Shown here: one piece after another, positions 35,224 through 45,401 of the stretch
Layout of the letters: every line of letters starts with the position of its first letter
Numbering within the stretch: position 1 is the stretch's first letter
Assembly: GCF_963583255.1 (NCBI RefSeq)
Contig: NC_084806.1
Location: 25,206,735 to 25,270,734 of the forward strand
Reading direction: 5' to 3'
Length of the DNA stretch: 64,000 nt
DNA from: Pyrus communis
Taxonomy: Eukaryota > Streptophyta > Magnoliopsida > Rosales > Rosaceae
Made by a program: the position numbers and the translations under genes
Notes under the pieces: generated by a model
Told to the model about the DNA's origin: nothing
The model's database searches: none
The model's input: the letters and a program-made list of their open reading frames with translations, nothing else

Positions 35224-35897
35224 ATGTCTAGCCCGTCTGACCGTCGTTTGGACTTGAATGCTGTGGAAGAGGTAGCCATGTCTCCTCAGGATAACATATG
35301 GCGCCCATCCTTCTTATCTCCTACTGGTCCCCTTATTATTGGGGACTCTACGATGAAAAATGATATGACCGCTGCGGTGGTAGCCAAGAATTTCTCACTC
35401 CCAAAGACAACAGACTCCTTTCCAAACGGTCCAATGAGTTGGCTGTTAAGGATTCTCTGGCTTTCAGTGTTCAGTGTGCGGGTTCTGTGTCTAATATGGC
35501 CCAACGCCTATTTGCTCGAACCCGCCAAGTTGAATCGTTGGCAGCTAAAGTGATAAGTCTCAAATAGGAGATCATAGGGCTTAAGCATGAGAATAAACAG
35601 TTGCACATGCTTGCACATAACTATGCTACAACCATGAAGAGACAGCTTGACCAGTTACAGGAATCCGAGGGTCAGATTTTAAATGATCATCAGAGGTTTG
35701 TGAGTTTGTTCGAAAGGCATTTATTGCCTTCGTCCTCTGGGGCTATACCACGTACTGAAGCTCCAAATGTTCAACCTTCGGTGCCTTCTCTTTCTTAGGT
35801 TCTGCCCAGTACTGAGGCTCCGAATGACCACTTTCCGGTGCCTTCTATTTCTGAGGCTTTGCCGAGTACTGAGACTTTTCTTGAGCAACCTTTGTGA
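35224..35897 (+). pseudogene. second antisense gene of the Tat element (coiled-coil protein)
   Basis: The plus-strand ATG at 35224 opens MSSPSDRRLDLNAVEEV, then NIWRPSFLSPTGPLIIGDS. After a frameshift near 35395 it continues through VSNMAQRLFARTRQVESLA, a heptad-like helical stretch (LKHENKQLHMLAHNYA, MKRQLDQLQES) and a Ser/Pro-rich tail with a repeated 'PSTEAPN' unit. Stops at 35566 and 35796 break it, and the last stop is near 35895. I recall similar frames as common repeats in Rosaceae genomes. No enzymatic domain is seen and the function is unknown. A coiled-coil role is inferred only from sequence character. Confidence 0.55.
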
Positions 35898-36093
35898 AGG
35901 CCCCCTCCTGTTTGTTTGTTTTGATTCATGTGTATGCACGCATTTGTAATTTATCGAGGATATCAATAAATAAACTTTACTTCATTCAACGTGTTGCGTT
36001 AAATACACTAAGGCATCCTTCACTAAGTTCTTTGAATTTTTTCTTTTGTTAAAGTTTGCTTGATGAAGCTTCGTGGATGGATCCTATAGGTTA

Positions 36094-36260
36094 AAACAGT
36101 GTTCCCCTAATTTCCCGAGTGAGGAAAGCTTCTCGGTTTGGGTCTTGAAAGATCTAAGTCACTGAGTAGTCGTGATCCTTCTGAGTACCATGGTGCAGTA
36201 GCATATGGTAGGAGTCCCCCAAGTCTCCGGTTAAGGGAGTTGACGAATGAGGTGTCTTGC
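36094..36260 (-). repeat. diverged copy of sequence next to the Tat 3' LTR
   Basis: 'aacagtgttcccctaatttcccg' and what follows match 30402-30480 at roughly three bases in four, including the polypurine-like block. It may be a leftover from an old tandem or template-switch duplication. Confidence 0.5.
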
Positions 36261-36389
36261 TAGTAGCCAATTTTCCAAACAAGACTTCGCCAGTTTCCTT
36301 TCTAAGTGGTTGCCCAAAACTCCTCCTTCATATATATTTGGTATGAAAGTTGTTAGGCCCAAAGAAGGGGAGGCATAGGCCCCTTTCTT

Positions 36390-37300
36390 TCTTTCTTTCT
36401 TTCTTTTTTTTATTTTTTTTTATTTTTTTTTTATTTTTTTTGAACTTTCAAATTTTCGAAATTTTTTTTTTCGAATTTTTGAATTTTTGAAATTTTTTTA
36501 TTTTATTAAATAGGTGAAGCTTTGATGTTCAAGCTTTGTAAGTGAAGCTTTTGTATTGAAGCTTTGTAGGTGAAACTTTTGTGTTGAAGCTTTTGTGTTG
36601 AAGCAGCTTTGTAGGTGAAGCTTTTGTGTTGAAGCTTTTGTATTGAAACTTTGTAGGTGAAGCTTTGGTGTTGAAGCTTTTGTGTTGAAGCTTTGTAGGT
36701 GAAGCTTTGGTGTTGAAGCTTTTGTGTTGAAGCTTCGTAGGTGAAGCTTTTGTTAGGCACCATAAATTGATTTTGCTTCACACTATCTTGATCAAGAGTG
36801 TGTAAAGTTTTTGAGAATTGTTGTTGCTCTCCATTGATGAAGCTTTGTTTGATGTTGAAGCTTTGTAGGTGAAGCTTTTGTTGGGCACCATAAATTGATT
36901 TTGCTTCACACTATCTTGATCAAGAGTGTGTGAAGCTTTTGAGAATTGTAGTTGCTCTCCATTGATGAAGCTTTGTTTGATGTTGAAGCTTTGTAGGTAA
37001 AGCTTTTGTGTTGAAGCTTTGTGTTGGTCATCATAAATTGATTTTGCTTCACACTATCTTGATCAAGAGTGTGTGAGGCTTTTGCATTTGTTGTTGCCCT
37101 TCATTTGTTGAAGCTTTTGTTGGCACCATAAATTGGTTTTGCTTCACACTATCTTGATCAAGAGTGTGTGAAGCTTTTGAGATTTGTAGTTGTCTTCCAT
37201 TGGTGAACTTGCAATGTTCACACAATTTTTTTTTTTTTTTTTGGATTTTTTTTTTCTTTTTTGGATTTTTTTTTTTTTTTGTCGAAGTGGGGGAACTGAA
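36390..37300 (+). repeat. T-rich tract and GAAGCTT/palindrome repeat array
   Basis: A T-rich block (36390-36505) is followed by many copies of 'gaagcttttgtgttgaagctttgtaggt' (36512-36760). Four copies of a palindromic unit then begin at 36776, 36904, 37047 and 37142, and a second T-rich block lies at 37228-37280. The minus-strand frame over 36506-36781 (repeated QSFTYKAS) is a repeat artefact. Confidence 0.85.
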
Positions 37301-37408
37301 AATTTTAAGTTTGAAACTCCCTAGCTTGTGTGGAAGTTTGAGGACTTTCCATGTGGGGCTTTCTCATGGTTTGAATTTGAATTTTGAATTTCTTTGGTCC
37401 TGTTGAAC

Positions 37409-37416
37409 TTATATAA
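37409..37416 (+). promoter_or_regulatory. candidate TATA box of the antisense gene
   Basis: TTATATAA, about 120 bp before a 5' splice donor at 37533 and about 290 bp before the ATG at 37705. Start of transcription is expected near 37440. This is inferred from sequence only. Confidence 0.45.
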
Positions 37417-37532
37417 GAAGGATAAGTTTCCACTCTTTACCTTGCCTTCATTTGCTTATTTTGTAGTAATTTTGGAAGACACAGTGTTCTCTAGTTGAGA
37501 GAGATTCTGGCATTGCTTTGCACCATCTTCAG

Positions 37533-37704
37533 GTCAGTAGTCTTCTCCACTAAATCGCATGCTTTCATTCCTGTTGAATTGTTTAAATGTTCATGTATTT
37601 GGTTGAGAACATGATGAACTGGTTGAGCTTTTCTTCATGCCCTAGGAACTTCCTTATGTTGCGATCTTTCATGTAGTGATAGAGTTTGTTTCTGTTTGTT
37701 GTAG
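37533..37704 (+). other. intron in the 5' untranslated region of the antisense gene
   Basis: CAG|GTCAGTAG donor at 37533 and TTTGTTGTAG acceptor ending at 37704, immediately before the ATG. The T-rich acceptor tract is typical of plant introns. Confidence 0.55.
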
Positions 37705-39999
37705 ATGTCAGAGTCTGGAAGTCCTAGTGATGAGGGCTCCCCTAGCTCTAGCTCTAGGTTTGAGCTTGCAATGTTGGAGTCTTTAGGGCCTTTGTTGGGG
37801 TCTTGTACAAAAGAAACGTTGGATGATCTTCGTAATTGTCAAACCTTAGCCAATATTGGTTCTTCCTCCTTTATGTCAGTGGGTGAGGGGGTTGTTTTTT
37901 ACGCCATACCCATATTTCGCTTTGAGTTCACAGTGGACCATTTAGAGAAAAACTTGTTAGATAGCGAAAAGCAGCTTGAGGCCCTAAGGCAGTCATGTAG
38001 TATCCCCCGCAGTGTAGGAATGCGTTTAGTACATCATGAAGAATTGCCCTCTGAGCCCCCCACGGGTTATGTTATGTTTTGTAACCAAATATTATTGACC
38101 TTAGGGGTGAAGCTGCCTTTGCACTCGTGGTTGCAACAGGTGCTATCTTTTATTGGATATGCGCCTGGGCAGCTTAATCCTGATTTTTGGGATACCTTGA
38201 TTGGGTTTTATATAATTTAGATGGAATATGGGTTAGGTGAGCCTTCCTTCCATCAGTGGCACTACTGCTATAAGATGCGCCTGGTGAAAGCGTGCCCTGG
38301 GTATTCCGAGTGTGCATGTTGGAGTGAGAGAAAGCGTATTGTCTTTGGTAAGAAAAAGGCATACTGCATTTGCAAAATCGTTGGTGCTTTCTTTATAATA
38401 ATTGGAAGCATGTTAGGGGTGTCACGCATGAGCGACGTGTTCTTACTCACTTCCAGATTGTAAGTTGTAATGTATCCATTGTTCGCATTGTTTGCTATTT
38501 GTTGTGATTTCTTCTTGTGTCTAACATTTTCCTTCATGCTGTAACGCGAGACATTGTCCAGATTGGAGTTGACTGATGTAGAGAAGGTGTTAAGGGTGCC
38601 TAATGAGGATAGAAATTTGGGCAAGCTAAGACCTTTGTTTCGAAACCAGCCCCAAGTGTCGGAGTGCCAGAGACGAGAAAGTAAGTTGTAACCTTCATTT
38701 CGCCCCCTCTTTCTTTTACAAAGTTGCATTCTTTACTTTGATTTTTCTTGTTTTGTGGAGAAAGTGAGCAAGAAAAGGGGGATTAGCACCAAGAAAGGGA
38801 AATCACCCATGTTAGTTCTCGTAGACGACATTTTGTTTCACAAGGGAGCTCGTAAACACCGGGTGAGGCCAGCCCCTAGACCTAAGTCACAAGAGAAGGT
38901 CCTCAAGATTACTACCTCAAAGAAAGCTGAAGCTGAGGCTATCGGGTGTGCTACTGCCATAGTTGCAGGGGAGGAGAGACGATTGTTGCCTCCTCTTTTT
39001 ACCATTGATCACATCTTTCCTTCAACCATGGAGTCCACTGACCAAGAAGTTGACCCTAGCTCTGGCCGTAAAAGGAAGTATAAGGAAGAGGTTGGCATCA
39101 TCCATTGGAAGGATTTGAAGGTTGTCATGCAACCAAGTAGTTTTAGGTATGTCAATAATTGCCTGGTAAGACGTCGATCCACTATTGATGAGCTTGGCGA
39201 GCCGCTAGATGAGAACGAATTAGATCGTGACCGGATGATGAGGCTATCTTCTTATGTAAGTGTTATTCTATCATTTCTTTATTTTCTTCCCTCTTTTTCT
39301 TGATAGTGACGATCATCTTGTTATGTAGGTCATGATTGAGTACGACGATAGATTACGAGAGGTCGAGCGGTACAAGGCAAAGTTTAAAGAGAATAACCAG
39401 CTTGTGAATGATGCCAGAAAAACGAGCAAAGCTTTGGCTGAGGCCATCCGCCTCAAAGATCAACAATTTGAGAGTTCGAAGAGGCGAAATGGTGAAAACG
39501 TGAAGCTCAAGAAACAACTGGAGGGGACTGGGAAATAGTGGGAGACAACTATCCTCGAAGTTTCCAAGGTTAAAGGGGAGTTGGATAGTGCCTTGGTTGA
39601 AGTTTCTGATCTAAAGAGGAGTATCCTAACTAAGAGGGACGCTACCTTTCAAGAGTACTTAGGTTCCCAGGCCTTTCACAATGCCTTTATACCTCACTGC
39701 ATCCGGGCAACTAATTTTGAGAAAAGAAATGGATGGTCGTCCTTGAGCATTATGATAATGGAAGCATTATAAGAAAGTACCATGATGAGATGGATGAATG
39801 CCGATAAAGAGGTGAAGCCTTCGTCCTCGCAATTGATCCTAGTAGTGAGGATGACTCTGATAATGAGGCTAGTGTCGGTGAACAGTTTCGGGAGAGTGAG
39901 GATGGTTCTGGAGATGCCGAGGATGGTGGTGATGGCGATGGGGTTGAAACACAGAGTGATATTGTCAAGGGTTCGGCATCATATAAGGATGACTCATAG
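37705..39999 (+). pseudogene. spliced antisense gene of the Tat element (putative gypsy-type transposon protein)
   Basis: Exon 1 (37705-38459) starts MSESGSPSDEGSPSSSSRF, then GYVMFCNQILLTLGVKLPL and PDFWDTLIGFYII. This resembles the plant 'putative gypsy type transposon' family (PF04195). Introns at 38460-38561, 38681-38764 and 39256-39328 have GT..AG ends and keep the frame. The exon from 38765 is basic (SKKRGISTKKGK). The exon from 39329 is a long charged helix (likely coiled coil), then comes a very acidic tail ending at 39999. Broken by stops at 38218 and 39536, a shift near 39740 and a stop near 39810. It converges tail-to-tail with pol, 367 bp from pol's stop. Function unknown. Confidence 0.7.
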
Positions 40000-40366
40000 T
40001 GCCCTCTTTTTCTGCATGTATTCTGAATGTACTAGTTTATTGTTTGTGTGGCATGTGCCATGTTGTAAGCCTGAGGGTTTTTTGTTTATGTATGTTTATG
40101 ACCTTGTATTGTGCGCTTTGATGTTAATTGCCAAGTATTTGTACTATCATTGATAAATGTTTGGCTATGTTTGAATAGATCCCTTGTTTGGATATAAGTC
40201 ATGTTGTAAGCATTCGTGTTGAAGCTTCAAACCTGAGCGTTTCAGTGATAGGGATGTAAGAGAGTTAGGACCAAGTTGTCTAAATCACCTCTTTATTGAA
40301 TTGATGCTAAATGGCCTTCATTACATAAGATGCTGAATGGCCGTAGTTCAACACTTGTATAGTGTG

Positions 40367-41201
40367 AGTCTACTTGCAATAGTACTTCAAGTGATCAGGG
40401 TTCCATGGATGGCCAAAGGTCTTGCCATCGGAGCTCCTGAGCATGTAAGAGCCAGGGCAACTGATGCCAATAACTTCAAATGGTCCATCCCAATTTGGGC
40501 TAAGCGTGTCTTCGCTCGGGACTTTGTCGCAGAGTAATATTTTCTTCAATACCCAGTCCCCCACTTTGAAAGACGAAGTTTGACTCTTGAGTCATAGTAG
40601 TTGGAGATGCGCTGCTTGTAAGTGAGATTCCTCAAGTGAGCTTGGTTTCTGTGTTCCTTGACTAGATCCAAGTTGAGGGTGAGTTGTTTGTCATTTTCAC
40701 TTTGCATGTAGTTTTGGACTCGAAATGTTGCTTACTTAAGCTCAACTGGGACAACTGCTTTGTACCAAAGGTAAGTGAGAATAGAGTTTCTCTTGTTGAA
40801 GTCCTATATGAAGTGCGATATGACCATAGAACTTGGGGTACGAATTCTGGCCAACAACCTTTAGCCTTGTCCAAGTTGGTTTTCAGAGTGCACTTGATTA
40901 TTTTGTTGATGGCCTCAATCCGTCCGTTAGACTGGGGATAAGCTGGGGAGGCAAAACATAAGTTGATGTTGAACTTAGAACAAAACATCCTGAACTTCTT
41001 GTTGTTGAACTGTCGCCCATTGTCTGTGACAAGCGCATTGGGAATGCCAAATCTGCAAAGGATGTTATTCCATGCGAAATCTTCTATTTTGGCCTCGGTA
41101 ATGGTTGCCAAGTGTTCTACTTCGGCCCACTTTGTGAAGTAGTCAACTGCAACGGTTGCATAGCGGACCTTGCCCTTCCCTGCAGGCATTGGGCTGATCA
41201 A
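40367..41201 (-). pseudogene. Tat integrase, core and C-terminus
   Basis: The minus frame 41201-40662 holds the catalytic core: VDYFTKWAEVEHLATI, VTDNGRQFNNKKF (second Asp), and NGRIEAINKIIK (Glu), then WPEFVPQVLWSYRT. A shift near 40665 is followed by the frame 40564-40370 with VGDWVLKK-like GDWVLKKILL, WDGPFEVIGI (GPY/F module) and the end at HLKYYCK (stop 40369-40367). It would integrate element cDNA. The wording is typical of the Tat branch. An AATAAA for this strand lies at about 40295. Confidence 0.9.
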
Positions 41202-41830
41202 ATCAAGTCCCCATGGATGAAGGCCAAGGGCTGATCATAGGAGTGAGGGGCTCAGGAGGAGAGTGAGGAATAGTTGCATAGCGTTGACACTTATCACATG
41301 AGCGGGATATTCTGATGGCACCTTGGTGGAGTGTTGTCCAGTAATATCCTTGGCGAAAAGCCTTGTGTGCTAGGGATCAAGATCCAGCATGATCTCTGCA
41401 AACACCTTCATGTATTTCTCGAAGGACAATTTCCGCTTCTGCAAGTGTGAGGCACTATAAGTATGGTAGGTTAAAACCTCGCTCGTAAAGTTGGTCATTA
41501 ATGATCAGGTAGCGGGTAGAGTTGTATTGAATCTGCTTAGCTTGGACTTTATCATTTAAGAGGGTGCCATAAGCAAGGAATTTATAAATCGGGGTGATCC
41601 AACTATCCCCTTGTTGCAAGTTGCACACTTCTGCGACCACGGTGCTTGGTGCTGCCAACAATTCGACATGAATTTTTCTCCCAATCTTGTCTTCCACTGC
41701 TTAGGCGAGGCGAGCCAAAGCGTTTGCATGACTATTTGCCGCTCGAGGGACTTGGGTGATCTGGTAGTTGAAGTGCTTGAGCAAAAGCTGAGTCAAAGAA
41801 GTTAGTGTTTGAAGAATTTTATCATAATCC
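41202..41830 (-). pseudogene. Tat RNase H end and integrase zinc-binding domain
   Basis: From about 41830 the minus strand reads the tail of RNase H (LLLKHFNYQITQVPRAANS, then HANALARLA and a stop). The linker follows in frame 41697-41455 (VELLAAPSTVV, RYLIINDQLYERGF). The integrase HHCC domain lies in broken frames down to 41202 (HEGVC..H..CDKCQR visible around 41290-41420). RT is absent upstream. Confidence 0.8.
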
Positions 41831-42124
41831 TTCTTGTTGAACTTGTTGAGGTTCCCTCCACATAAAATTTGAATGATCACTCCCACCTGGATTGTAAGTG
41901 TTGGAAAACAAGTTGTTCCTTGATTGATTATGGCCAAGATAACCCCAAGCATTGACATTATCCCAACCTCCATTCTCAATTAATTGAGGATGTTGATTAG
42001 TTTGATATCCTTGCCTATAGGCCACACCAAATGTACCAACTCTTTGCAGTCGGGACCTTTTGATATACTGTGACATAAGAGATGTAAGATTCGCCATTTG
42101 TGCTTGAAGATTAGCAATTGCCAT
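41831..42124 (-). pseudogene. Athila gag fragment
   Basis: A minus frame with an NLQAQMANLTSLM helix and SNTYNPGGSDHSNFMWRE, the conserved gag segment of Athila elements (usual wording NTYNPGW..HPNF.W). About 100 residues survive. It is not the true N-terminus, and the sequence up to the primer site (42125-42218) is leader-like with no clear ATG. The fragment ends at the junction with the Tat RNase H. Confidence 0.75.
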
Positions 42125-42218
42125 GTCTTGCTTCTCTAGTACCTGAAATCAAAGAAATGAAACTAAATCAAATATCAAAAGTAAAATAAAAAAACAGAGC
42201 GATTAGCAATTTTACTAA

Positions 42219-42236
42219 TCCCCAGCAACTGCGCCA
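42219..42236 (-). other. primer-binding site, tRNA-Asp-like
   Basis: TGGCGCAGTTGCTGGGGA on the minus strand, 5 nt after the LTR. It is close to the TGGCGCCGTTGCCGGGGA primer site used by Athila elements. Confidence 0.8.
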
Positions 42237-42241
42237 AAATT

Positions 42242-43437
42242 TGATGTGGTATAAACTAGCAGACAAATTAAACCCTATAATTTAGACAATTGTAGTATGA
42301 GCAAGTAGGGATCGTTCTAGGCTGGGGATTAGGAGGGATGCTAATCAACACAAGTTAAACTTAAAAACTAAAAACTAAACTAGACTAACACAAAATAAGA
42401 ATTGAGGGGGATTTTTGACGAATTTTAAGAAGCAAAAGTAAATAGCAGCAATTAAATTGAGTTGTAAAGGGAATATGGGTGAAAAGCTAGCTAGAGGATT
42501 CTTCTTCACACATGAAACATATGCATACAAATCGATTTCCAATTATTATTTCTATAAACCATGAATGACAATGCCCCAAATTAACTGTGAATTGCACTAA
42601 TTAATTCTCATATTTTCCTAAGTTCATTGAATTGGACTTAGCGACGCAACCAAATTATTCTTTCAAGTTCCCTAACTATAAAAATCATGATAAAGATACA
42701 TCTCAAAGATCATTAAGTTCTGTAAAAATCATAAGTATTGACAAAGCATTCATAACTATGAAAAGCATGATACTCTTGCCAAGAATTTACTTAACTCAAT
42801 CATGACTAGGTACTTTTACTACTTGCAAATATAAGTTCATAGTGATTAGGTGAAATTCCCTTTTATTCTAGCATCAAATCCCTGCATGCAAACTAAGTAT
42901 GCATCCTTAATAAACATACAAGAATAAGTTTTCTATAAAACAGATAAGTAAATCGCATTCATGTTTTATGAAACAATGACTGGATGTACTCAATTTATAT
43001 AAAATATATGATCATGGCTTCAAATTCACCTCTAGCTAAAAAAAAATTTAGTTACACATGTTCATCATAACTGAAAAACAATCTAAAATAAACATTGAAA
43101 CTTAAAAAAGTTTGGATAAGGTTGGATAAGATAATGTTCCTCTCCAACTAGGATTCCTCTTTCTTGTGTAATTCCTTGTCTACCAAGCCTCAACTTTAAT
43201 TTCTCTAGATTTTAGCACATGTCTAGCACCATTTAAACACCAAAAACGTCCAGCCCATATGCTCTCCACGCATGCTATCCAATCCAAGTCCAAAACTGCT
43301 CCAAATTACTCCATTTTGCCATTTATTGTCATCTTTACCAATTGGCCCTACAATAATACGAAAATAACACAAATTACCAAAATAAATGGAAATTAACAAA
43401 ATAAGATAACAAAGTCGCATAAATATGCTCCTATCAA
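42242..43437 (-). repeat. Athila 5' LTR (1196 bp)
   Basis: From TGATAGGAGCATATTTATGC to GTTTATACCACATCA on the minus strand. It is a diverged relative of the solo LTRs and lacks their minisatellites. Confidence 0.85.
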
Positions 43438-44533
43438 TTAATGGAGCATCCACTGGATTTATTCAACCTCAGAGAGGGTTAAGGCAAGGGGACCCTATGT
43501 CTCCATTCTTGTTCTTAATTTGTGCTGAGGGATTTTTGGCATTATTACGGAGGAGGGAGGAGCGGGGATCTTTACATGGGGTCCGAGTGGCACCAGGTGC
43601 GATGCCTTTATCTCATTTACTCTTTGTAGATGATGCGGTTATTTTTTGTAGGGCCTAGGAGGCCGAGGTTCATGAGGTGATGGAGGTGTTACAGTGTTAT
43701 GCAGAGGCATCTGGATAGGTTATTAACAGAGAGAAAATTTCCATTTATTTTGGGGAAAAGTGTTTGCGGCAACAACAAAGGAAACTTGCCATATGTACTA
43801 ATATTCAAGGGAACTGGAATCTGCTATTGGTAAATTTTGGTGGAGGGGAAATAAGGACAAAGGTGGTATGCATTGGGTTTCATGGCAGAAAATGAAGCGA
43901 AGTAAGAAGACAAGTGGGCTCGGGTTTAGGGATTTAGTGGCTTTTAACCTAGCTTACTTAGCAAAGATTGGGTGGCATCTTTTAGTTAATCCCGACACTT
44001 CATTGGGACACACGTTAAAGGCTAAATATTTTCCGGATCGACCATTTTTGGAGGCAACGGTTGGGAGGAGATCTTTTGGAAAGAGGATTACGATGGAGGG
44101 TGGGGGATGGTCTGCGTATTCGAACTAGACATGAACGTTGGCTTCCAAGACCTCATACCTTTAGATCACGGTGAGGGTGGCGGATTTGATTGAACCGGTG
44201 AGGGGGACTTGGAAGACTACTTTGGTGCGGACATATTTTGATGAGGAGGAAAGTACGATTATCTTGGGATTGCCTATTAGTCTTGCAGGGTGTAGCGATA
44301 GGTTGATTTGGCACTACTCGTCAAATGGTGTTTACACTGTTCGAACGGGGTACGGAGTGGCTATGGAAATGCAGGCTAATGGGGAGCTTGGGAGGATGGG
44401 GACCCTGGGGGGGGGGGGGGGGGGGTGTGGTCAAATGGATGATAGTGATGATTGTTGGAAGGATATTTGGAGATTACCTGTACCAAATAAGCTTAAATTC
44501 TTTGTGTGTGGCGCTGTTGCAATAATTCTTTAG
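43438..44533 (+). pseudogene. LINE reverse transcriptase and linker
   Basis: GLRQGDPMSPFLFLICAEG is followed by LSHLLFVDDAVIF, the RT catalytic F-x-DD box, then a stop near 43658. Later frames (43868-44128 and 44171-44533) contain GMHWVSWQKMKRSKKTSGLG and LIWHYSSNGVYTVRTGY, the usual region between RT and the zinc-binding domain of plant LINEs. A 19-nt G run at 44407-44425 lies in this frame. In intact LINEs the RT performs target-primed reverse transcription. Confidence 0.88.
44407..44425 (+). repeat. 19-nt poly-G run
   Basis: Uninterrupted G run inside the LINE linker. It has the same length as the one at 1601-1619. Confidence 0.9.
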
Positions 44534-44700
44534 CGGTGAGGGTGAATTTGATTCATCGGCAGATGCATGTGGATAGTGGCTGTTTGATGTGTGGGGAGGC
44601 GGAAGAGACGGAACACCATTTGTTCTTTGAGTGTGCTTTTAGTAGGGTGCTTTGGTACTGCTGTTCTTTGCAGCTGGATATGAGGGCTTTTGTTGGACGA
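44506..44700 (+). pseudogene. LINE zf-RVT zinc-binding domain
   Basis: The frame shows NLIHRQMHVDSGCLMCGEAE followed by ETEHHLFFECAFSRVLW, the C-x2-C..H-x4-C pattern of the zf-RVT domain that follows plant LINE reverse transcriptases. It shifts out of frame before the RNase H. Confidence 0.85.
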
Positions 44701-44829
44701 GACTTCAGGAAATATTGGAGGGGTCTTTGCATACGTTTTCGTGACAATGATAGACAAGAGGATCTTTGCAGGAAACAAATATTGGAGTTTCGAGTTGCTC
44801 AAGGTGTTGAGGGGGAACGAAGCTGACGT

Positions 44830-45373
44830 GAGGGAGTTGGATCTGGCAGAGAACTTTACGAGTCAGCCGATCAGGTGGAGAAGGCCAATATTTGGTGTCC
44901 TTAAAATTAATTTTGATCGGGCTTGGTGTGGTAAGACTGGTAAAGGAGGCTATGGTTGGGTTTTGCGCGATTTTGCAGGGATGTTGATTGCAGCGGGAGG
45001 GGTGGGTGGGTTGCTGTTTAGCTCGGCAGCAATGGCAGAAGCTGCTGCCATACGTGCTGCAGTTCAAATATGTATTGAGATGGGTTGTCAAAATGTGGGG
45101 GTTGAATCCGACTCCCTGATGCTCATTCGAATGATCAATAAGGAATATGCAATTGATGCTACTTTGGAACGTTTTATTTATGATATTGGATTGCTGGTAA
45201 CTCAGCTAAGAAGTGTGAGGTTTATGTTTGTGAAGCGGAATGGAAATGCCGCTGCTCATACTTTTGCCTCATATGTTGCCTCACATGGAGGTGCTTTCCG
45301 GTGGGATGTCTTGGGTCCAGAGTTTTTATTTAATATTTTAGTAGAAGATGTAAACATTTCTATTCGCATCTAA
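44830..45373 (+). pseudogene. LINE RNase H domain
   Basis: In the plus frame that ends at 45373, the domain has FGVLKINFDRAW (first Asp), AEAAAIRAAV (Glu), VESDSLMLI (Asp) and RNGNAAAHTFA (His region). It is thus a complete-looking ribonuclease H-like domain of the plant LINE type. An upstream shift cuts it off from the rest. The same fold occurs in many host-annotated 'reverse transcriptase-like' genes, but the poly(A) tail shortly after supports LINE origin. Confidence 0.85.
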
Positions 45374-45401
45374 TAAAGTCTACTTTTTGACAAAAAAAAA
45401 A

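Larger units (their letters stand above)
29887..41830 (-). mobile_element. Ty3 Tat (Grande-like) retrotransposon, 3' half, with antisense genes
   Basis: The minus strand carries the RNase H end and integrase (41830-40367). Further toward the element's 3' end, two coding units lie on the plus strand (37705-39999 and 35224-35897), followed by repeats, a long non-coding tract and a 3' LTR (30404-29887). Grande of maize, a Tat element, is known to carry an antisense gene between integrase and 3' LTR, so the layout fits that lineage. Gag, protease and RT are missing. At about 41830 the sequence switches to an Athila gag. A solo LTR (31381-34021) is inserted in the non-coding tract. Confidence 0.8.
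41831..43437 (-). mobile_element. Athila-type retrotransposon, 5' end
   Basis: On the minus strand: 5' LTR (43437-42242), an Athila-like primer-binding site (42236-42219) and a gag fragment, then an abrupt change to Tat RNase H near 41830. The LTR shares its ends and several blocks with the two solo LTRs in the window. The rest of the element is missing. Confidence 0.8.
43438..45401 (+). mobile_element. L1-type LINE, 3' part
   Basis: Begins in the RT domain exactly at the outer edge of the Athila LTR. It continues through the linker, a zinc-binding domain (zf-RVT) and an RNase H, and ends with AATAAAG (45372-45378) and an A-rich tail from 45392. Endonuclease and the first half of RT are missing. 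Many stops and shifts. The abrupt start suggests the Athila element inserted into the LINE and the left part was then lost. Confidence 0.88.

Noticed and set aside
36506..36781. Open frame of repeated QSFTYKAS units on the minus strand
   Set aside because: It is the complement of a simple GAAGCTT-type repeat array, with no codon bias beyond the repeat.
36776..37173. Palindromic repeats considered as a CRISPR-like array
   Set aside because: Spacers are copies of the same GAAGCTT sequence, and the setting is a plant retroelement.
44690..45373. RNase H frame considered as an independent host RNase H-like gene
   Set aside because: It is directly preceded by LINE RT and zf-RVT fragments and followed by a LINE-type poly(A) tail.
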